Assembly: GCA_963573315.1 (NCBI GenBank)
Contig: OY752149.1
Span: forward strand, 186,001 to 250,000
Direction: 5' to 3'
DNA length: 64,000 nucleotides
From: Entomortierella parvispora
Taxonomy: Eukaryota; Mortierellomycota; Mortierellomycetes; Mortierellales; Mortierellaceae
Part shown: positions 49,044 to 62,323 of the stretch, piece after piece
Numbering within the stretch: the first letter of the stretch is position 1
Layout: every line of letters begins with the position of its first letter
Made by a program: the position numbers and the translations under genes
Notes under the pieces: generated by a model
Databases searched by the model: none
The model's input: only the letters and a program-made list of their open reading frames with translations
What the model was told of the DNA's origin: nothing

Positions 49044-49081
49044 GTTGTATCGTGTTTGGATTTGGGTGGGACAAAGAACGA

Positions 49082-49093
49082 CCTTTGCTACCA
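49082..49093 (-). other. Primer binding site of Gypsy element
   Basis: In element sense TGGTAGCAAAGG starts four bases after the 5' LTR. TGG pairs with a tRNA CCA end, and TGGTAGC is the usual start of a site for initiator-Met tRNA. The primer assignment is tentative. Confidence 0.6.
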
Positions 49094-49097
49094 ATTT

Positions 49098-49564
49098 TGT
49101 CGTATAAACGCGCTGCTTTGTTATGTACGGCTGTATTTACAAGAGTGCTTGGATCTTCAGGAGAATCGACGTATTCTGTCAAGCAAGGAGGGAAAGATAT
49201 CGGCATCAGAAGATCTGTATTGAGTTATATCAAATAGTGCTACGGAAGAGTTACCTGTCAAGCAAGGAGGGAAAGATATCGGCATCAGAAGATGCCGATC
49301 CATCCTTGCGGACCAGGTCTACTTATAGAGGCTATCTGCTAAATCTACAAATCTACCAACTCATAGTCTGAGTCGTCGGTTGTCAGCGGGTCTGATGAAC
49401 TGCTGACGTATCCGCTGACAAGACCGCTGACAGGCTCCCAATAGCTGTCAGCGTCTGCATGAAAGTAGACGCCATGGGCCTCCGGGCCTAGAGCGCGACG
49501 GGTCCGGGCGGAGAAGGTTGGTGGCGCTCGACTGCGGGGGTTAAAAGTGGTCGGATTTACGACA
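49098..49564 (-). repeat. 5' LTR of Gypsy element
   Basis: 467 bp, identical by reading to the left LTR, beginning and ending with the TGTCGTA/TACGACA inverted tips. Should contain the element's promoter in minus orientation. Confidence 0.95.
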
Positions 49565-49621
49565 CAAATATGAAAAAAGCAGCGAGAAATCGCTTTGATT
49601 GGCTGAAAGCTATCAAAAACA

Positions 49622-49694
49622 GCCCGGCTAGCTCAATCGGTAGAGCGTCAGACTCTTAATCTGAAGGCTGTGGGTTCGACCCCCACGTTGGGCG
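49622..49694 (+). tRNA. tRNA-Lys (CTT)
   Basis: The acceptor GCCCGGC pairs with GTTGGGC (one G-T pair) and the discriminator is G. The D arm is GCTC/GAGC. The anticodon loop CTCTTAA between TCAGA and TCTGA gives CTT. The T arm GTGGG-TTCGACC-CCCAC is intact. No intron. A Gypsy LTR ends 57 bp upstream and repeat R2 begins about 58 bp downstream. Confidence 0.96.
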
Positions 49695-49752
49695 CTTTCC
49701 TTTTGCCCCTTTTTGCAACCATCCATCCGCGACTGTCTCTTCCTTCGCGCAA

Positions 49753-50341
49753 GGGATCTATCCGCCGAGCCTGCTCGGTGGTCAGCTTTCGGCCGACCAG
49801 GGGGCGCTACCTTTTTGGATCGCTCAATTGCCATTGCCAGCCTCATTTCTCCGAAGTCTTTGTTTCTCGGAGTGGCACGTCTCGTCAGAGAAAGTGAACT
49901 CACTTGCAGGCGAGATGGCTGTGTCTGTGTCAATTGGCAGACCTTTTATTTTTTTTCCTTTATGGACCTCACCCTTCGTTCATTATCTAAGCCTTAACCA
50001 ACTCTTGCCCTGTCCTTGGAAATGTCATTCCCCTTTGTCTTGCCCAGTCGTGATTCTCGTGGACGGTCGGCGGGTATGGTTGTAAAGACTGGTCGGCAAA
50101 TAAGAACAAGAAAAGTCGGCGGATACGATTACGAGGGTAGATCGGCGGATTAGGAGAAGAAAAGTCGGCGGTTTAGAGAAGGGTCGGCTGTCAACGGTCG
50201 ATGGTTAGAGAATGGCAGGGTCGACAGATTAGCGACCCAAAAAGAAAAGACGTCCCATGCTCGGCCAAAAACTAACCAACGTCCAGCCAGGCTCGGCGGT
50301 TAGATTAAATGCCTCTCGCGTGCTCAAAGGGTCTATCCACC
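49753..50341. repeat. tRNA-downstream dispersed repeat, copy R2
   Basis: It starts GGGATCTATCCGCCGAG with the same 50-base block as R1 (889-940) and closes near GGGTCTATCCACC at 50329-50341. The interior has many GTCGGCGG(A/T)TA words between 50065 and 50230. The stretch 50205-50245 is the complement of 955-990 in R1. The stretch in between (49860-50060) has no match that I can see in R1. No coding capacity is evident. Confidence 0.7.
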
Positions 50342-50824
50342 AACGTGATTGTTGTTTTGCTAGAAACAGACTATGGGCACCCTTCATTTGGATGCTCTAA
50401 TTGCCGACATCAATAACATCTCCAACCGCCCACCCTCCCTCATTTTCGGCGTGAGATTGTATTGTTCTCGGATAACAGAGAGATATCGATTTCGTCAACG
50501 GCTATTGGACAGAACTTAGACCCATCCTTCAAAGGGGTCTCTAGCTGTTCAATTGCGAAGCAGCTTCGAGAAGCAATTGATCGGGGAAAACGATTCGCCG
50601 CGTCAGCAACACGTCCTTTTTTTGTGGTGGAAGTTCTGCACGGGGCTCACGGTGTTCGATTTGTCAGATTTGGACAGAAGCGACAGAGGCGACGGATCAA
50701 AGCGCGCGTCCAGAGATAAAAAGAGGACTCTTCCTCTCTCACGCCTCTCGTTCCTTCTCACTATCAGCAAACTGCCCCCGGCCTTCTCTTCAATCTCATC
50801 CGTTTTCACAGCTCCCTTCTCACC
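50342..50824 (+). other. Upstream region of first aldo-keto reductase
   Basis: About 480 bases holding the promoter and 5' UTR of the following gene. A pyrimidine-rich stretch (50728-50824) leads into the start codon. No other feature is recognised. Confidence 0.45.
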
Positions 50825-52457
50825 ATGACCACAAACACCCCACGCGTTATCCTCGGGTATTGTCACTAGCACTTCTCTTTTATTCTCTTTATCTCCAACG
50901 TCAGTTTGTCCATGTAGCTGATCTGTTCGTCTCGCGCGCCTTCTAGGACAATGACCTTTGGACTCGAAAAGACAACAGGCGAAATGACTGTTATCCGAGT
51001 CCGAGGTGCCGAAAACGTCAAACCATTTCTCGATACTTTTGCCGCCTACGGACACGTAGAGATTGACACTGCTCGTATCTACGGTCGAGGAGACACTGAA
51101 GTGGTAGGCTTGAAAGAGTTCCTTGGGGATCCGAGTTCCTTGGGCCATTTTCACTGTCCTGCCTCAGTCAAAGACACCTTTAGTTTCGTTATCGTCCTTC
51201 TGACCAATGAATTTTTTTTCTTTTCTCCCATTCCCCCTCCCCCCCCCCCCCTTCAAAAAAAAATAGCTCCTCAGTCAGCTTCCTAACGCACACTTCAAGA
51301 TTGCCACAAAGGCGTATCCTTTTGAAGAAGGAGCATTCAATTCTGTGAACTTGCCAAAGCAATTCCGCGAATCGCTCGCAGCTCTCAAGCTTCCCAAGGT
51401 GGACCTCTTTTACCTCCATGCACCCGAGTATGAAACGCCTCTTGAGGTCACACTCAAGGCCGTGAACGACCTTTACAAGGAGGGTCTCTTTGAAAGGGTA
51501 GGTAGCAGTGGTAGTGGCAGGAAAAAAAAGCTTTTGCCTGTGATGGACAATACTGAAAGGAAAGACTCAACGTGTTTTTCTCATTGTAATGTCCCGTCCT
51601 CTAAACCAATAGTTTGGAGTGTCAAACTACCCAGCGTGGCAAGTGAGCCTCATCCATGGGATTTGCAAGCAGAACAACTATGTCCTTCCCACCGTGTATC
51701 AAGGAATTGTAAGTTATCATTCTCCACCACTTTTCTTTACCATGGCGCTTTGTGGCGCTGTCAAGATACATCACACGGCAAGAAACAAGATCGTGCACCA
51801 GTCGACTGAAACCAACCTCGTCCTTCCCCCTACCTTAATAGTACAATCCTATTGCACGCGCTGTCGTTCCAGAGCTTTTGCCTTGCTTAAAGCATCTGAA
51901 CATTGGATTTTACGCCTACAACCCCGTTGCCGGTGGCCTACTCTCTGGAAAATACAAGTTTGATCAAGAAGTGACTGACGGTTCTCGATATGACCCCAAG
52001 ACTGGATTCGGAGCCGCGTAAGCTTTCGCCTTTTTTTTTTTTTTTTTTTTTGTTCTTGCTCCGGTCCCATCCTCCTACCACCCCCTTCTATTTTCGTTCC
52101 CACAATTCTCATCACGAATACCATCTTTTTTTTCTTAGTTTCCGAGGCCAATACTGGAACACTTTGACATTCGACAGTGTCCAGATCTTGGTCAAGGCCG
52201 CAGAGGCCAACAACATTCCGTTGCTGCAGGCGACTCTCCGATGGATGAAGCATCACTCGGGATTGGAGGCCAAGGATGGAATCATCCTCGGTGTCTCCCA
52301 ATTGCAACATTTGAAAGAGAATCTGGACGATCTCGCGAACGGCGGCCCATTGCCTCAGAGCATGCTGGACGCCTTTGACGAAGCCTGGGAAAAGATCAAG
52401 CCCACCAGCCAGAACTACTTCCGAACCTCTGCTACGCGTTTCCAAATCAAGAAGTGA
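50825..52457 (+). CDS. Aldo-keto reductase, AKR7 (aflatoxin aldehyde reductase) type
   Basis: NADPH-dependent cytosolic reductase of aldehydes. Exons are 50825-50856, 50947-51103, 51267-51497, 51613-51708, 51842-52017 and 52139-52457, giving 336 aa, a normal AKR length. The catalytic tetrad is visible as Asp51 and Tyr56 (EIDTARIYGRG), Lys78 (FKIATKAYP) and His114 (LFYLHAPE). FGVSNY, YNPVAGGLLSGKY and the C-terminal LRWMKHHSGLEAKDGIILG with the cofactor-binding GVSQLQHLKEN are all AKR7-like. It lies tail-to-tail with a paralogue on the other strand. Physiological substrate is unknown; dicarbonyl or toxin aldehydes are typical for the family. Confidence 0.93.
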
Positions 52458-52705
52458 AGAAACTGAGGCCATTTGTTGTTTTTTCTTTTTTTTTTTCCAC
52501 GATGGTATTTTTGCTATATACTGATCTGAAAGATAACAAAAAAATAAAAAAAAAAACTCGGCAACGGACAACTGAACACAAACGACGTGTTCTAAGGACC
52601 TTCTAGAACACGGCGTGTGCACGCGTGAGAACAAGAAAAAAAAAGAGAATGGGAAAGTGACACCTCAGGTTGTTCATCATACGGTCATTTTTCTCCCTAT
52701 GCTTT

Positions 52706-54066
52706 TCAAGCATCCTCCTTGACTGGGAAGCGATTATCAGAGGATCTGAAATAGGCCGAGCTCACAGGCTTGACCTTTTCCCAAGCCTCGTCAAATGCCT
52801 CAACCATCTCTTGTGGCAAAGGACCTTTGGTCAGCTCGTTGAGATTCTCTTCCAAGTGTTCGATACGAGACGCGCCAAGAATGATTCCGTCCTTGGCCTC
52901 CAACCCCGAATGGTGCTTCATCCATCGGAGTGTTGCTTCCAGCAACGGGATCTTGTTGACCTGCGCCGCCTTTGTCAGAAACTGAACACATTCAAACGTA
53001 AAATCATTCCAATAGTGGCTTCGGAACCTGTGCAGGCGGATGTTTCGGAAGAGCGCAGGGTTAGCAATTGGGCGTCCCTCCATTGAAGCTGAAAAAGATC
53101 TACTCTATCAAGTAACGAGAAGGAGGGAAGAAGAAGAACTTACAGAGCTCCAAATCCAGTTTTGGGATCGTAACGAGAACCCTCGGCGACTTCTTGATCA
53201 AACCTGTACTTTCCAGAGAGGAGGCCGCCAGCGATGGGGTTATAGGCGTAGAACGACATGTTCAAGTGCTTGAGGCATGGCAAGAGTTCTGGAACGACCG
53301 TGCGTGCAATGGGGTTGTACATGCCTTGGTAAACCGTTGGGAGCACATAGCCGTTTTGCTTGCAAATCTGGTGCATCAACACCACTTGCCAAGAGGCATA
53401 GTTCGAGACTCCAAACTAAAAGTGCCATAGGGAACAAGAACAAACAGCAAAAAAAAAGGGGGGATGCATTGGTTACAGTCAGGAAGACAAAAACACGTCG
53501 AATTCTGTGCTTTTTGTTATTTTTGCTTTTACTTACTCGATCAAAAAGACCCTCCCTGTAAAGGTCATCAACGGCCTTGAGTGTTTCCTCGAACGGGGTC
53601 AGGAAATCGGGTGCATGGAGGTAAAACAAGTCGACCTTTGGAACTTTGAGCGCCGCAAGCGACTCTCGGAACTGTTTGGGTAGATTCACGGCGCTAAAGG
53701 CTCCATCCGAGACTGGGAAGGCCTTGGTCGCCAATTTGAAATGAGCGTTGGGCAATTGACTCAAGACTACCTCTGTATCACCTCGGGCATAGATACGGGC
53801 TGTATCAATCTCGACATGTCCATAGGCTACAAAAGTGTCCAAAAACGGACGGATGTTCTCGGCACCTCGAACTCGGATAACAGATGTTTCGGCTTTTGTC
53901 TCCGCGAGTCCAAAGGTCATAGTGCTGGGATGAAGGATGCCAGGTGAAAAGAGGAAGACAAGTGTAAGAAGAAAGACGCGTTATTTTTCTTTGTTCAAAT
54001 CTCATCCTCTGCAAGGCTGTCGTACCCAAGGATGACACGGGGGCTGTTGGGATAGTTTGGGGCCAT
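52706..54066 (-). CDS. Aldo-keto reductase paralogue, AKR7 type
   Basis: A paralogue of the adjacent gene in inverted orientation. Minus-strand exons are 54066-54026, 53924-53537, 53415-53144 and 53027-52706, giving 340 aa. The same tetrad is present (EIDTARIYARGD, FKLATKAFP, LFYLHAPD), with FGVSNYASWQVVLMHQICKQ and YNPIAGGLLSGKY. Its three introns match introns 1, 3 and 5 of the other copy in position and phase; introns 2 and 4 are absent. The last exon starts at G|TTCCGAAGCC; an alternative acceptor 66 nt further upstream near the SMEGRPI reading does not give a good alignment. The two genes end 249 bp apart, a typical product of inverted duplication. Confidence 0.92.
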
Positions 54067-55108
54067 GGCTTTTTGGATTTCAAATGAAGGGGTTGACAGG
54101 AAGGTTGTGCGTGGCAATTGGATTGGATGAGGACTGACAGTGGGGTGGAAAAGAAAAGTGAAAAGATCGTGGCCCTTTTATATGACCAACGGCCTCATTG
54201 AAAAACACGATCTTTATTTTAGTCGTTGCCTGGCAATCATCAGTTTTACACACCGTCGGTATCCATGAAAGTGCGGCGTGCCCATACTGAATCTGACTGC
54301 AGGCTCTGTCCTGGCAGAGACTCCCCAACACAAGTTTTCAGACAACAGCTGCGAAGCCAAAACAATGTACTTTTGTAATGGGTGCTCATTCGACCAAACG
54401 GATAGCTTTGCTTACTCCAAAGCGCGTTTTTCTGCTATAAACTTGCAAAGAGAGCGCGCTGATATTTGTTACATGTCAAGTCGCTCGCCGCCCGATTCTA
54501 TGTTTGGGTCGTTATCACATCCCGTTTTGTCAGCAAATCTGGGCTTTTGTTTCCGGAATTGAAGAACAGCGTCAAACGGGCGAATGAAAAGATGAAGTGC
54601 GCAAGGCATGTTGACAAAGAATGTCAATTGACACTTCCCCTCCTTGCGGATCTTGGTCATCTGTATGTGAGTCAGGCTACCAAGTCTTATTGATATTAGA
54701 CTGGGGACGGCCGCCTTTGACTAATCCATTCCAGTGGCTTTTTGTCCATTGACACCAGCCACCAGACGGAGCATCTGCCACTCTTTCTGCTCCCCGCCTC
54801 CACGCGTCGATTGGCGTTCTAACTGTGTCAATTGACACCTCTGCGCAATTTGCTGGGCTCTACATGGGTTTTCGGGCCATTTGCATCTGACAAAGCCACA
54901 CGTTGTTTGCATACTTTCTTTTTTTATTTTTTGGTAGACTACATACAATGAGGTTTTCTAGATCTAATGAGATGGAAAGAGGGGGAGAGGGGAGGGGGAG
55001 AAGGCAAAATCGCAAAAAAGGAAGCAAAAAGTGACTATAGAAAGGAATAGATTCTCATTTTCGATAGCGACATGCAGAATAGAAAATGGGAGAGGGCAAA
55101 ACAGGACC
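54067..55108. other. Intergenic region upstream of second AKR gene
   Basis: About 1 kb between the AKR start and the stop of the lipase gene. It contains two copies of a 12-bp palindrome (listed separately). No coding sequence or RNA is recognised. Confidence 0.5.
54622..54837. promoter_or_regulatory. Pair of TGTCAATTGACA palindromes
   Basis: The perfect 12-bp palindrome occurs at 54622-54633 and 54826-54837, 204 bp apart, 556-771 bp upstream of the second AKR start. It is a good candidate for a dimeric transcription-factor site. The factor is unknown. Confidence 0.45.
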
Positions 55109-58100
55109 TCAATCTTCATTTTCAAAAACGGCTTGGCAGAGTCTTTCAACACAAAGCTCATAGTTGGCCGGGTTGTGATCGGTAAACATGGATCGTGCAA
55201 ACTGAAGCTCACCAAACCGATCTTCCACATGGTCGAGTCGCTTCATGGAAACCTTGTAGGCCGTCTTTGGAGCTTTTGGCGCCATGAACGATTTGGGAGG
55301 CTCTGGAGTAGGTGTCGCACTGCGACCAAAAGGGGAGCTAGGGCGGAAACCGCTGGCAAATGAAGCAGCAGCCGACACAGCTGCTGATGCAGAGAATGAT
55401 TTGGAGAGGGGTACAGAGCTAGCTCCTGATGCAGCCGCTGCTGATGATCGAGATGCCATTGAAGCAGCAGTATTTCCAGTAGCCATTGACAATTTCGACG
55501 TTTCGTCGGGGACAACAGTTGTCGCGATCGATTCGACTAGGTAGACTGGCGTAGGCGGGTATAATTTGTCCGATCCCATATCGGCTCGCATAGTCTTGAT
55601 CAAAGACCACGACCAGTCCTGATCTTCGGCTTCCTGTAACTGCCATCGGTCGTATTCAGAGTACATCGGCATGCTCTGCGATCTCACAGGCGTTTCGCGT
55701 TTGGGGCCATTACTGGCTGAAGAGGACCCGTTCATGGATACGGTGGGAGAGCTGAATGTCTGCGCCCGTGGTTTGTCCTCATCCGAAGGAGGCTGTGGTG
55801 CGGCATCCATCTTGTTTGAAGATGCTCCAATGACGAGCCTCTTTACAATGTCTTCGACAACCGATCCTTCCTCGTGAAGAGTGACCGCCACGTTCTTGAA
55901 GTCTCTCAATAGTCCCAAACTCAACGTCGGTACAAGGTCGTACTGGTGAACAACTGTAGTGACCAATCCCTGACAATACTTGGAAAGAGGAAGAGACATC
56001 ACGCAAGGCGGGCCATAGGCGTAGCAGTGAATAGGTCTTCCTGCAGGCAGTCCGGACCCTGGCGAGGTCACAAAAGGAGTGGTGATCTCAGGGTATATAA
56101 TTCGTGTCCTTGTTCGTGGCCGAGGTTTCCTGCCATGGTTATGATCCAGTTCTTCATCGCTCGAGTCCTCCAATTCTTCCACGTACTGTTCAAATTCGTC
56201 GCTCTTCATCGACCAAAGAAGGGTTAGAATTGCGGCCACGCCTCCGCCCAGCGAGTGACCACAGAGGACAACACCATACTCTGGATAGTCCTCTAGCGCT
56301 TTCTTGATCGTCTTGAACACGGTGGATGTAGCCAGAGACAACAGTCGAGCCGACGCATGCATGCCAGCATGAACCTTATACCTTGACTCTGTGTTCTGGT
56401 CTCCTCGAGAGCCAGGCGATTTTACAGAGGGCAAAATAAGATCATCGTAATGGGCACAAAGATCCGTGAGAACGTCCGACAGTCCAAGTGTTCCACGACA
56501 AGTCAACACGACACTCTGGGCTCCGTGGTCGAGGTTGATGTAATGTACTAGCGAATGCATCTTGGGTGCTTGGAATCCGCCTTTGGTTCCTGGGTCTGTA
56601 AATGAAGAAAGGAGAATCGAGTCGAGAGGTGTCGAGGTATGAGTCGCAAAGGCGTGATGGTTCGGATGGTCTCCATAGGGCGAGTAAACAGAGTCGCCAA
56701 TGGCGCCAATGCCCAAAATTCGCATGAAATTGTGTCCGTAGCTTGCAGAGGCGTATCGCATGAAGCGTTGAATGTTGCGCACAAGATGATCTCTTGGAAA
56801 GTTGGCGGGGTTAGGTTCTTTAGGCTCCTTTGGAGGTGGAGGTGGTCGACAGTCCTCATCGTCGTTTAATTCCTGTATTTTCGCTGGTGTAGGAGTCGCT
56901 CCTCGGTCTGGTAGCGAATTATCAGAGTCGTTCTTGGATTCGTCGACTTCTGTGATGGTCATCCTGGGAGTAGCCGACTCTGATTTTTTACCAGCGGTGA
57001 CCTGTTTTGTCATCTTTGCGAAGAAGGAGCGTCCAAATTTTTTTCCAGAAAGGCCATTCCTCAGTCCAAACTTGTCGCCTTGCTTCTTTTCCAAAGGCAC
57101 ATCATATGAAAGAGTGGCATTCATCTCCATCTCCATGGTAGAAGTCATTTTGGAGAGGTTGCTGACCTCAATCCAATCCGTGTCATCCTCGGACCAGTCC
57201 AGAGAGTCGCGAGCTTCGCTTGATCGGATTTCTCGCTCCTGCGTCCTGGAGAGAACCATACTGTCCGTGTCGCCGCCCACTTCAACTCGCTGATTCTTTT
57301 TGAATTTTTTGGTCACGGTCGAGAACATCAATCGAAGGTTGTTGTTGCCGTGGCGATGACCCTCAATGGCCAGAGATTCTGACGGAGCAATGCTGCCGTT
57401 AGCCGTTGAAGTGGAGTGTCGTGGTTTGCCATTCATAGTTCCCTGCGGAGTGTTGACAATGGACGTGGTGGCGTACTGAGTTAAAGTCGTGGCTACCGAA
57501 GCAATCGAAGAGACCGAACCCCTCCTTGACCTCGTGCTGATGGCTAAAGATGTGCTTGCACCTCTTGTGCTTGAAGCTGTCTCGACTGAAGAGGGGTAAT
57601 GCCCTTGTCCTGAGACGTGATTATCCCTGGCATGTTGAATTGATGGCAATGGCTTTCCAAGTTTCGATAGGTCCGCACCAGGTCTTACGAATGTCTGGGT
57701 AGTTGTGGTGGTCAGCGTAGTCGTGGTTGTCACCTGCAGAATGTCGGCGCCCAAAACGCGTTCGATCTGGGTCGTGGTCATGTCCTGTGTGACATCATCC
57801 GGGTCGGTAACGAGAGCATTCGAGAGATCGTTGAGCAAATCTCCAGAATCCTCATCCTCCTCTCTGTCGGGATGTGAGAGCGTAAGTTCTGTAGAATCCT
57901 GCCCCAACTTCTTTGGCTGAGTAACAACGACACCCTCGTACACAAGCATGGCCCTGACAGATTTCTGAGTCCGTTTGTGAGTTGCAGCCTGAAGGCAGGC
58001 AAAGACTGTGATGGCTTTAGTGATGGATGCCAAGACTGCCATCCTCCCTGAGCTGGTGATGGCGAATTCCTGATCCTCGTAAACTTCCTTCTTGACCAGA

Positions 58101-59588
58101 CCAACGACGGCTGCCAACGCGCGTGATGTTTCAGTAGATCCAAAGAGTCCGTCAACTACCCTCACGGATTCCTCGGCTGTCTGTAGGTAAATCATGGAGA
58201 TTGTAGCTCGTGATTAGCAAACACGTCAACAGAGCTCCAAATTCCGAATTGAAATAAAACTACGCCCAACCGGCAAGGCCTTCTCGCCTCATGAAGGCCC
58301 CCCCAGGGAAAAGCACATGCTGAGCCAATACAAAAAAATAAAAACACTAAATGACAACATGTTGATGCTATCCTTTGCCTGGTGGCCCAATCTTTTGTAG
58401 CAAAGCCATTGTCGATCGCTATGTCAGTATATAGTACGCAGCAGCTCTTTGCCACAAGACCAGGGCTTGTTTTGTTGATACACGCACATGCCATTCGCAC
58501 TAAAAGTCCAACGATGATCATCCGCCCGTACCTGACACACAAGACGGGCGAAATCGAAACTAGATCCTCCCCATCATGGCCCTTTTCCTTCCCTCCCCCC
58601 TTTTCATGATTTCCTCCTGACGCAGACACTGCCAAAGGAAGGATTTGATGTGTTTTCCTCCCCCACACTGCCGTCGCCCCACACTCTTCACACCCCCAGG
58701 AATCATCCCCTGGAATCTACACTGCCCATAGGTGCAGTGTTTGTTATACACCCCAACAAAAAGAAGAATAAAAATGATAAAAGAAACAGAGATGCTGCAA
58801 GCAATCGAATCGAATTATCAGATAATAACAGAGATGCAGAGAACAAGCATACCTTGATGCCGGCTGTCAAGGTTGTGGAGACTAGTTGGAGGCCCGAGAT
58901 TGCAAAGAGCTCTGCAAGCGTGAACGAGTGATGGATCACGTAGACGCCGAGGTTGGTATATCTATCCAGTAGGTTTGAGAAGGCATCACTGTAATGTCAT
59001 GCGCAGAGAGAACGTGAGTTTTGCTTGTTTGAATCAAACAGCAACAATAACAATAACAACAACAACAACAACAACAAACAACCACAGCAGAGGTGAAGGG
59101 TTGTTGAGCACGCAAACAAACAACAGCTTAAAAATCTGTTTTACTTTGGTCCGGAGGATCCCTTGAGGACGTTGAGGATCCTTGCAGTGGAGACGGCAGC
59201 GAGGAGCGATCTTCTGCTAATGCCGAGAGTTGCGGTGGTGCCATGCTGCAGGGTTTCGAGCAGGGCCTGGAGGGTTTTATATATTGAAAAAGAGCATGGA
59301 GGACCAAAGAAGGCAAGGGGGGTTAGACAAGATGGATCGCCGCAAGGTCGGGCTGGGTGGGGTTCAGGTCAAGGAAGGGGGAAGGCAGTTAAGTCAGGGC
59401 AGAGGCGCGCGTGGCAATGAAGACGGCGAATAGAAGGAGCCGGTTTCAGAACAGGGGCTGGGTGGACGAATAGCAGGACTTGCCTCGACGATAATGGCCG
59501 CGGTCCGGAGGGAGACCCTGGCCCCAAGACTGACGGTCGAGATGAGCGTGGCGATGGAGTGCGGCAGGAAGGTGTTGGAGACCTCCAT
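55109..59588 (-). CDS. Diacylglycerol-lipase-like hydrolase (lipase class 3)
   Basis: Serine lipase of the sn-1 DAG lipase group. Minus-strand exons are 59588-59484, 59266-59145, 58988-58853 and 58180-55109, giving 1144 aa. The N-terminal 250 residues (IIVEALLETLQHGTTATLG, then IKTAEESVRVVDGLFGSTET across an intron) match the helical region typical of fungal DAGL-like proteins. A Ser/Thr-rich spacer follows. The catalytic domain has the nucleophile elbow GHSLGGG with Ser764, upstream VVLTCRGTLGLSDVLTD, and HQYDLVPTLSLG, which holds the likely catalytic Asp. An acidic insert after the elbow and a Ser/Ala-rich C-terminal part look regulatory. Intron 1 has a GC donor (GAG|GCAAGT). It is divergent to VPS4. 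Confidence 0.9.
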
Positions 59589-60111
59589 GGAGAGACGTGT
59601 GGGTGGGAGAGGTCAGAATGGGAGGAGGAAGAGGAGGGAAAAGAGGTGTGTGTTGCTTGGGAAGGATGGATGGAGTTGTCTGCAGGAAAGAGGGAAAGAG
59701 AAGAGAGCAGTTGCGGGAAGGAGGGGAACAAGAGATGGACAGGGACAAAGGGGGGCGACAGCAGCCAAGTCGAGTCAAGAGAGACAGCGCTAGTGAGGAT
59801 GTCGATGCATGTTTGCAGACTGTGCATTATTGTTGAGACTTGCTCATGTCATGGCATGACCTCCCCCATTTCCCACTCTGTGCGTCCATGCTGTGTGTGC
59901 ATGCATGGCAGAAAAGAAAAGAACGGCACCTTCCTCTGGTGACGTCCCTTCCTCTTTTTCCTTTCTGTTCTTTCCTTCTTTCTTTTCCTCTCTCTCTCTC
60001 TCTCTCTCTTTCTCTTCTTCACAATCCCCTCTATCGACCTTCTTTTTATCTCCTTCCCACTCCCCCTGTCCGCCTTCACCCACTCATCCATCAACCTCCA
60101 GCTTCCACCTC
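59589..60111. other. Shared divergent promoter of lipase gene and VPS4
   Basis: 523 bases between two outward-facing start codons. A (TC)n tract at 59989-60013 lies about 100-120 bp before the VPS4 start, and the minus-strand side is also pyrimidine-rich in its own sense. No TATA box is obvious. Confidence 0.55.
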
Positions 60112-62140
<2,029 letters not shown>

Positions 62141-62323
62141 AAAAAAGTAGCAGCTATTACAACAGCAAAAAAACCCTTCTTCCCCAAACCAAGATAACCC
62201 AACGTCTCTCTTTCTTCTCTGCCCTCCTTTGTTCTCTTTCTCTCTCTCTCTGTGGCACCGTCTACCGACTCAATCCTTTGATAAATAAAAAAAGAAAGCT
62301 TCTTAATGCAACTCTATGGTTTT

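Larger units (their letters stand above)
44365..49564 (-). mobile_element. Ty3/Gypsy LTR retrotransposon lacking the RT core
   Basis: A 5.2-kb element with two 467-bp LTRs (44365-44831 and 49098-49564) that read as identical. Each begins TGTCGTA and ends TACGACA, and the element is flanked by CAAA on both sides (44361-44364, 49565-49568). Transcription is on the minus strand. Gene order gag-protease-RNase H-integrase marks it as Gypsy, but sequence between the start of reverse transcriptase and RNase H is missing at about 47038-47042. It sits 57 bp upstream of tRNA-Lys. Confidence 0.94.

Noticed and set aside
53028-53095. Upstream acceptor for the last exon of the second AKR (SMEGRPIANPALF reading)
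   Set aside because: It adds residues absent from the paralogue or puts the joint out of phase; the acceptor at 53028 gives LFRSHYW, aligned with AFRGQYW.
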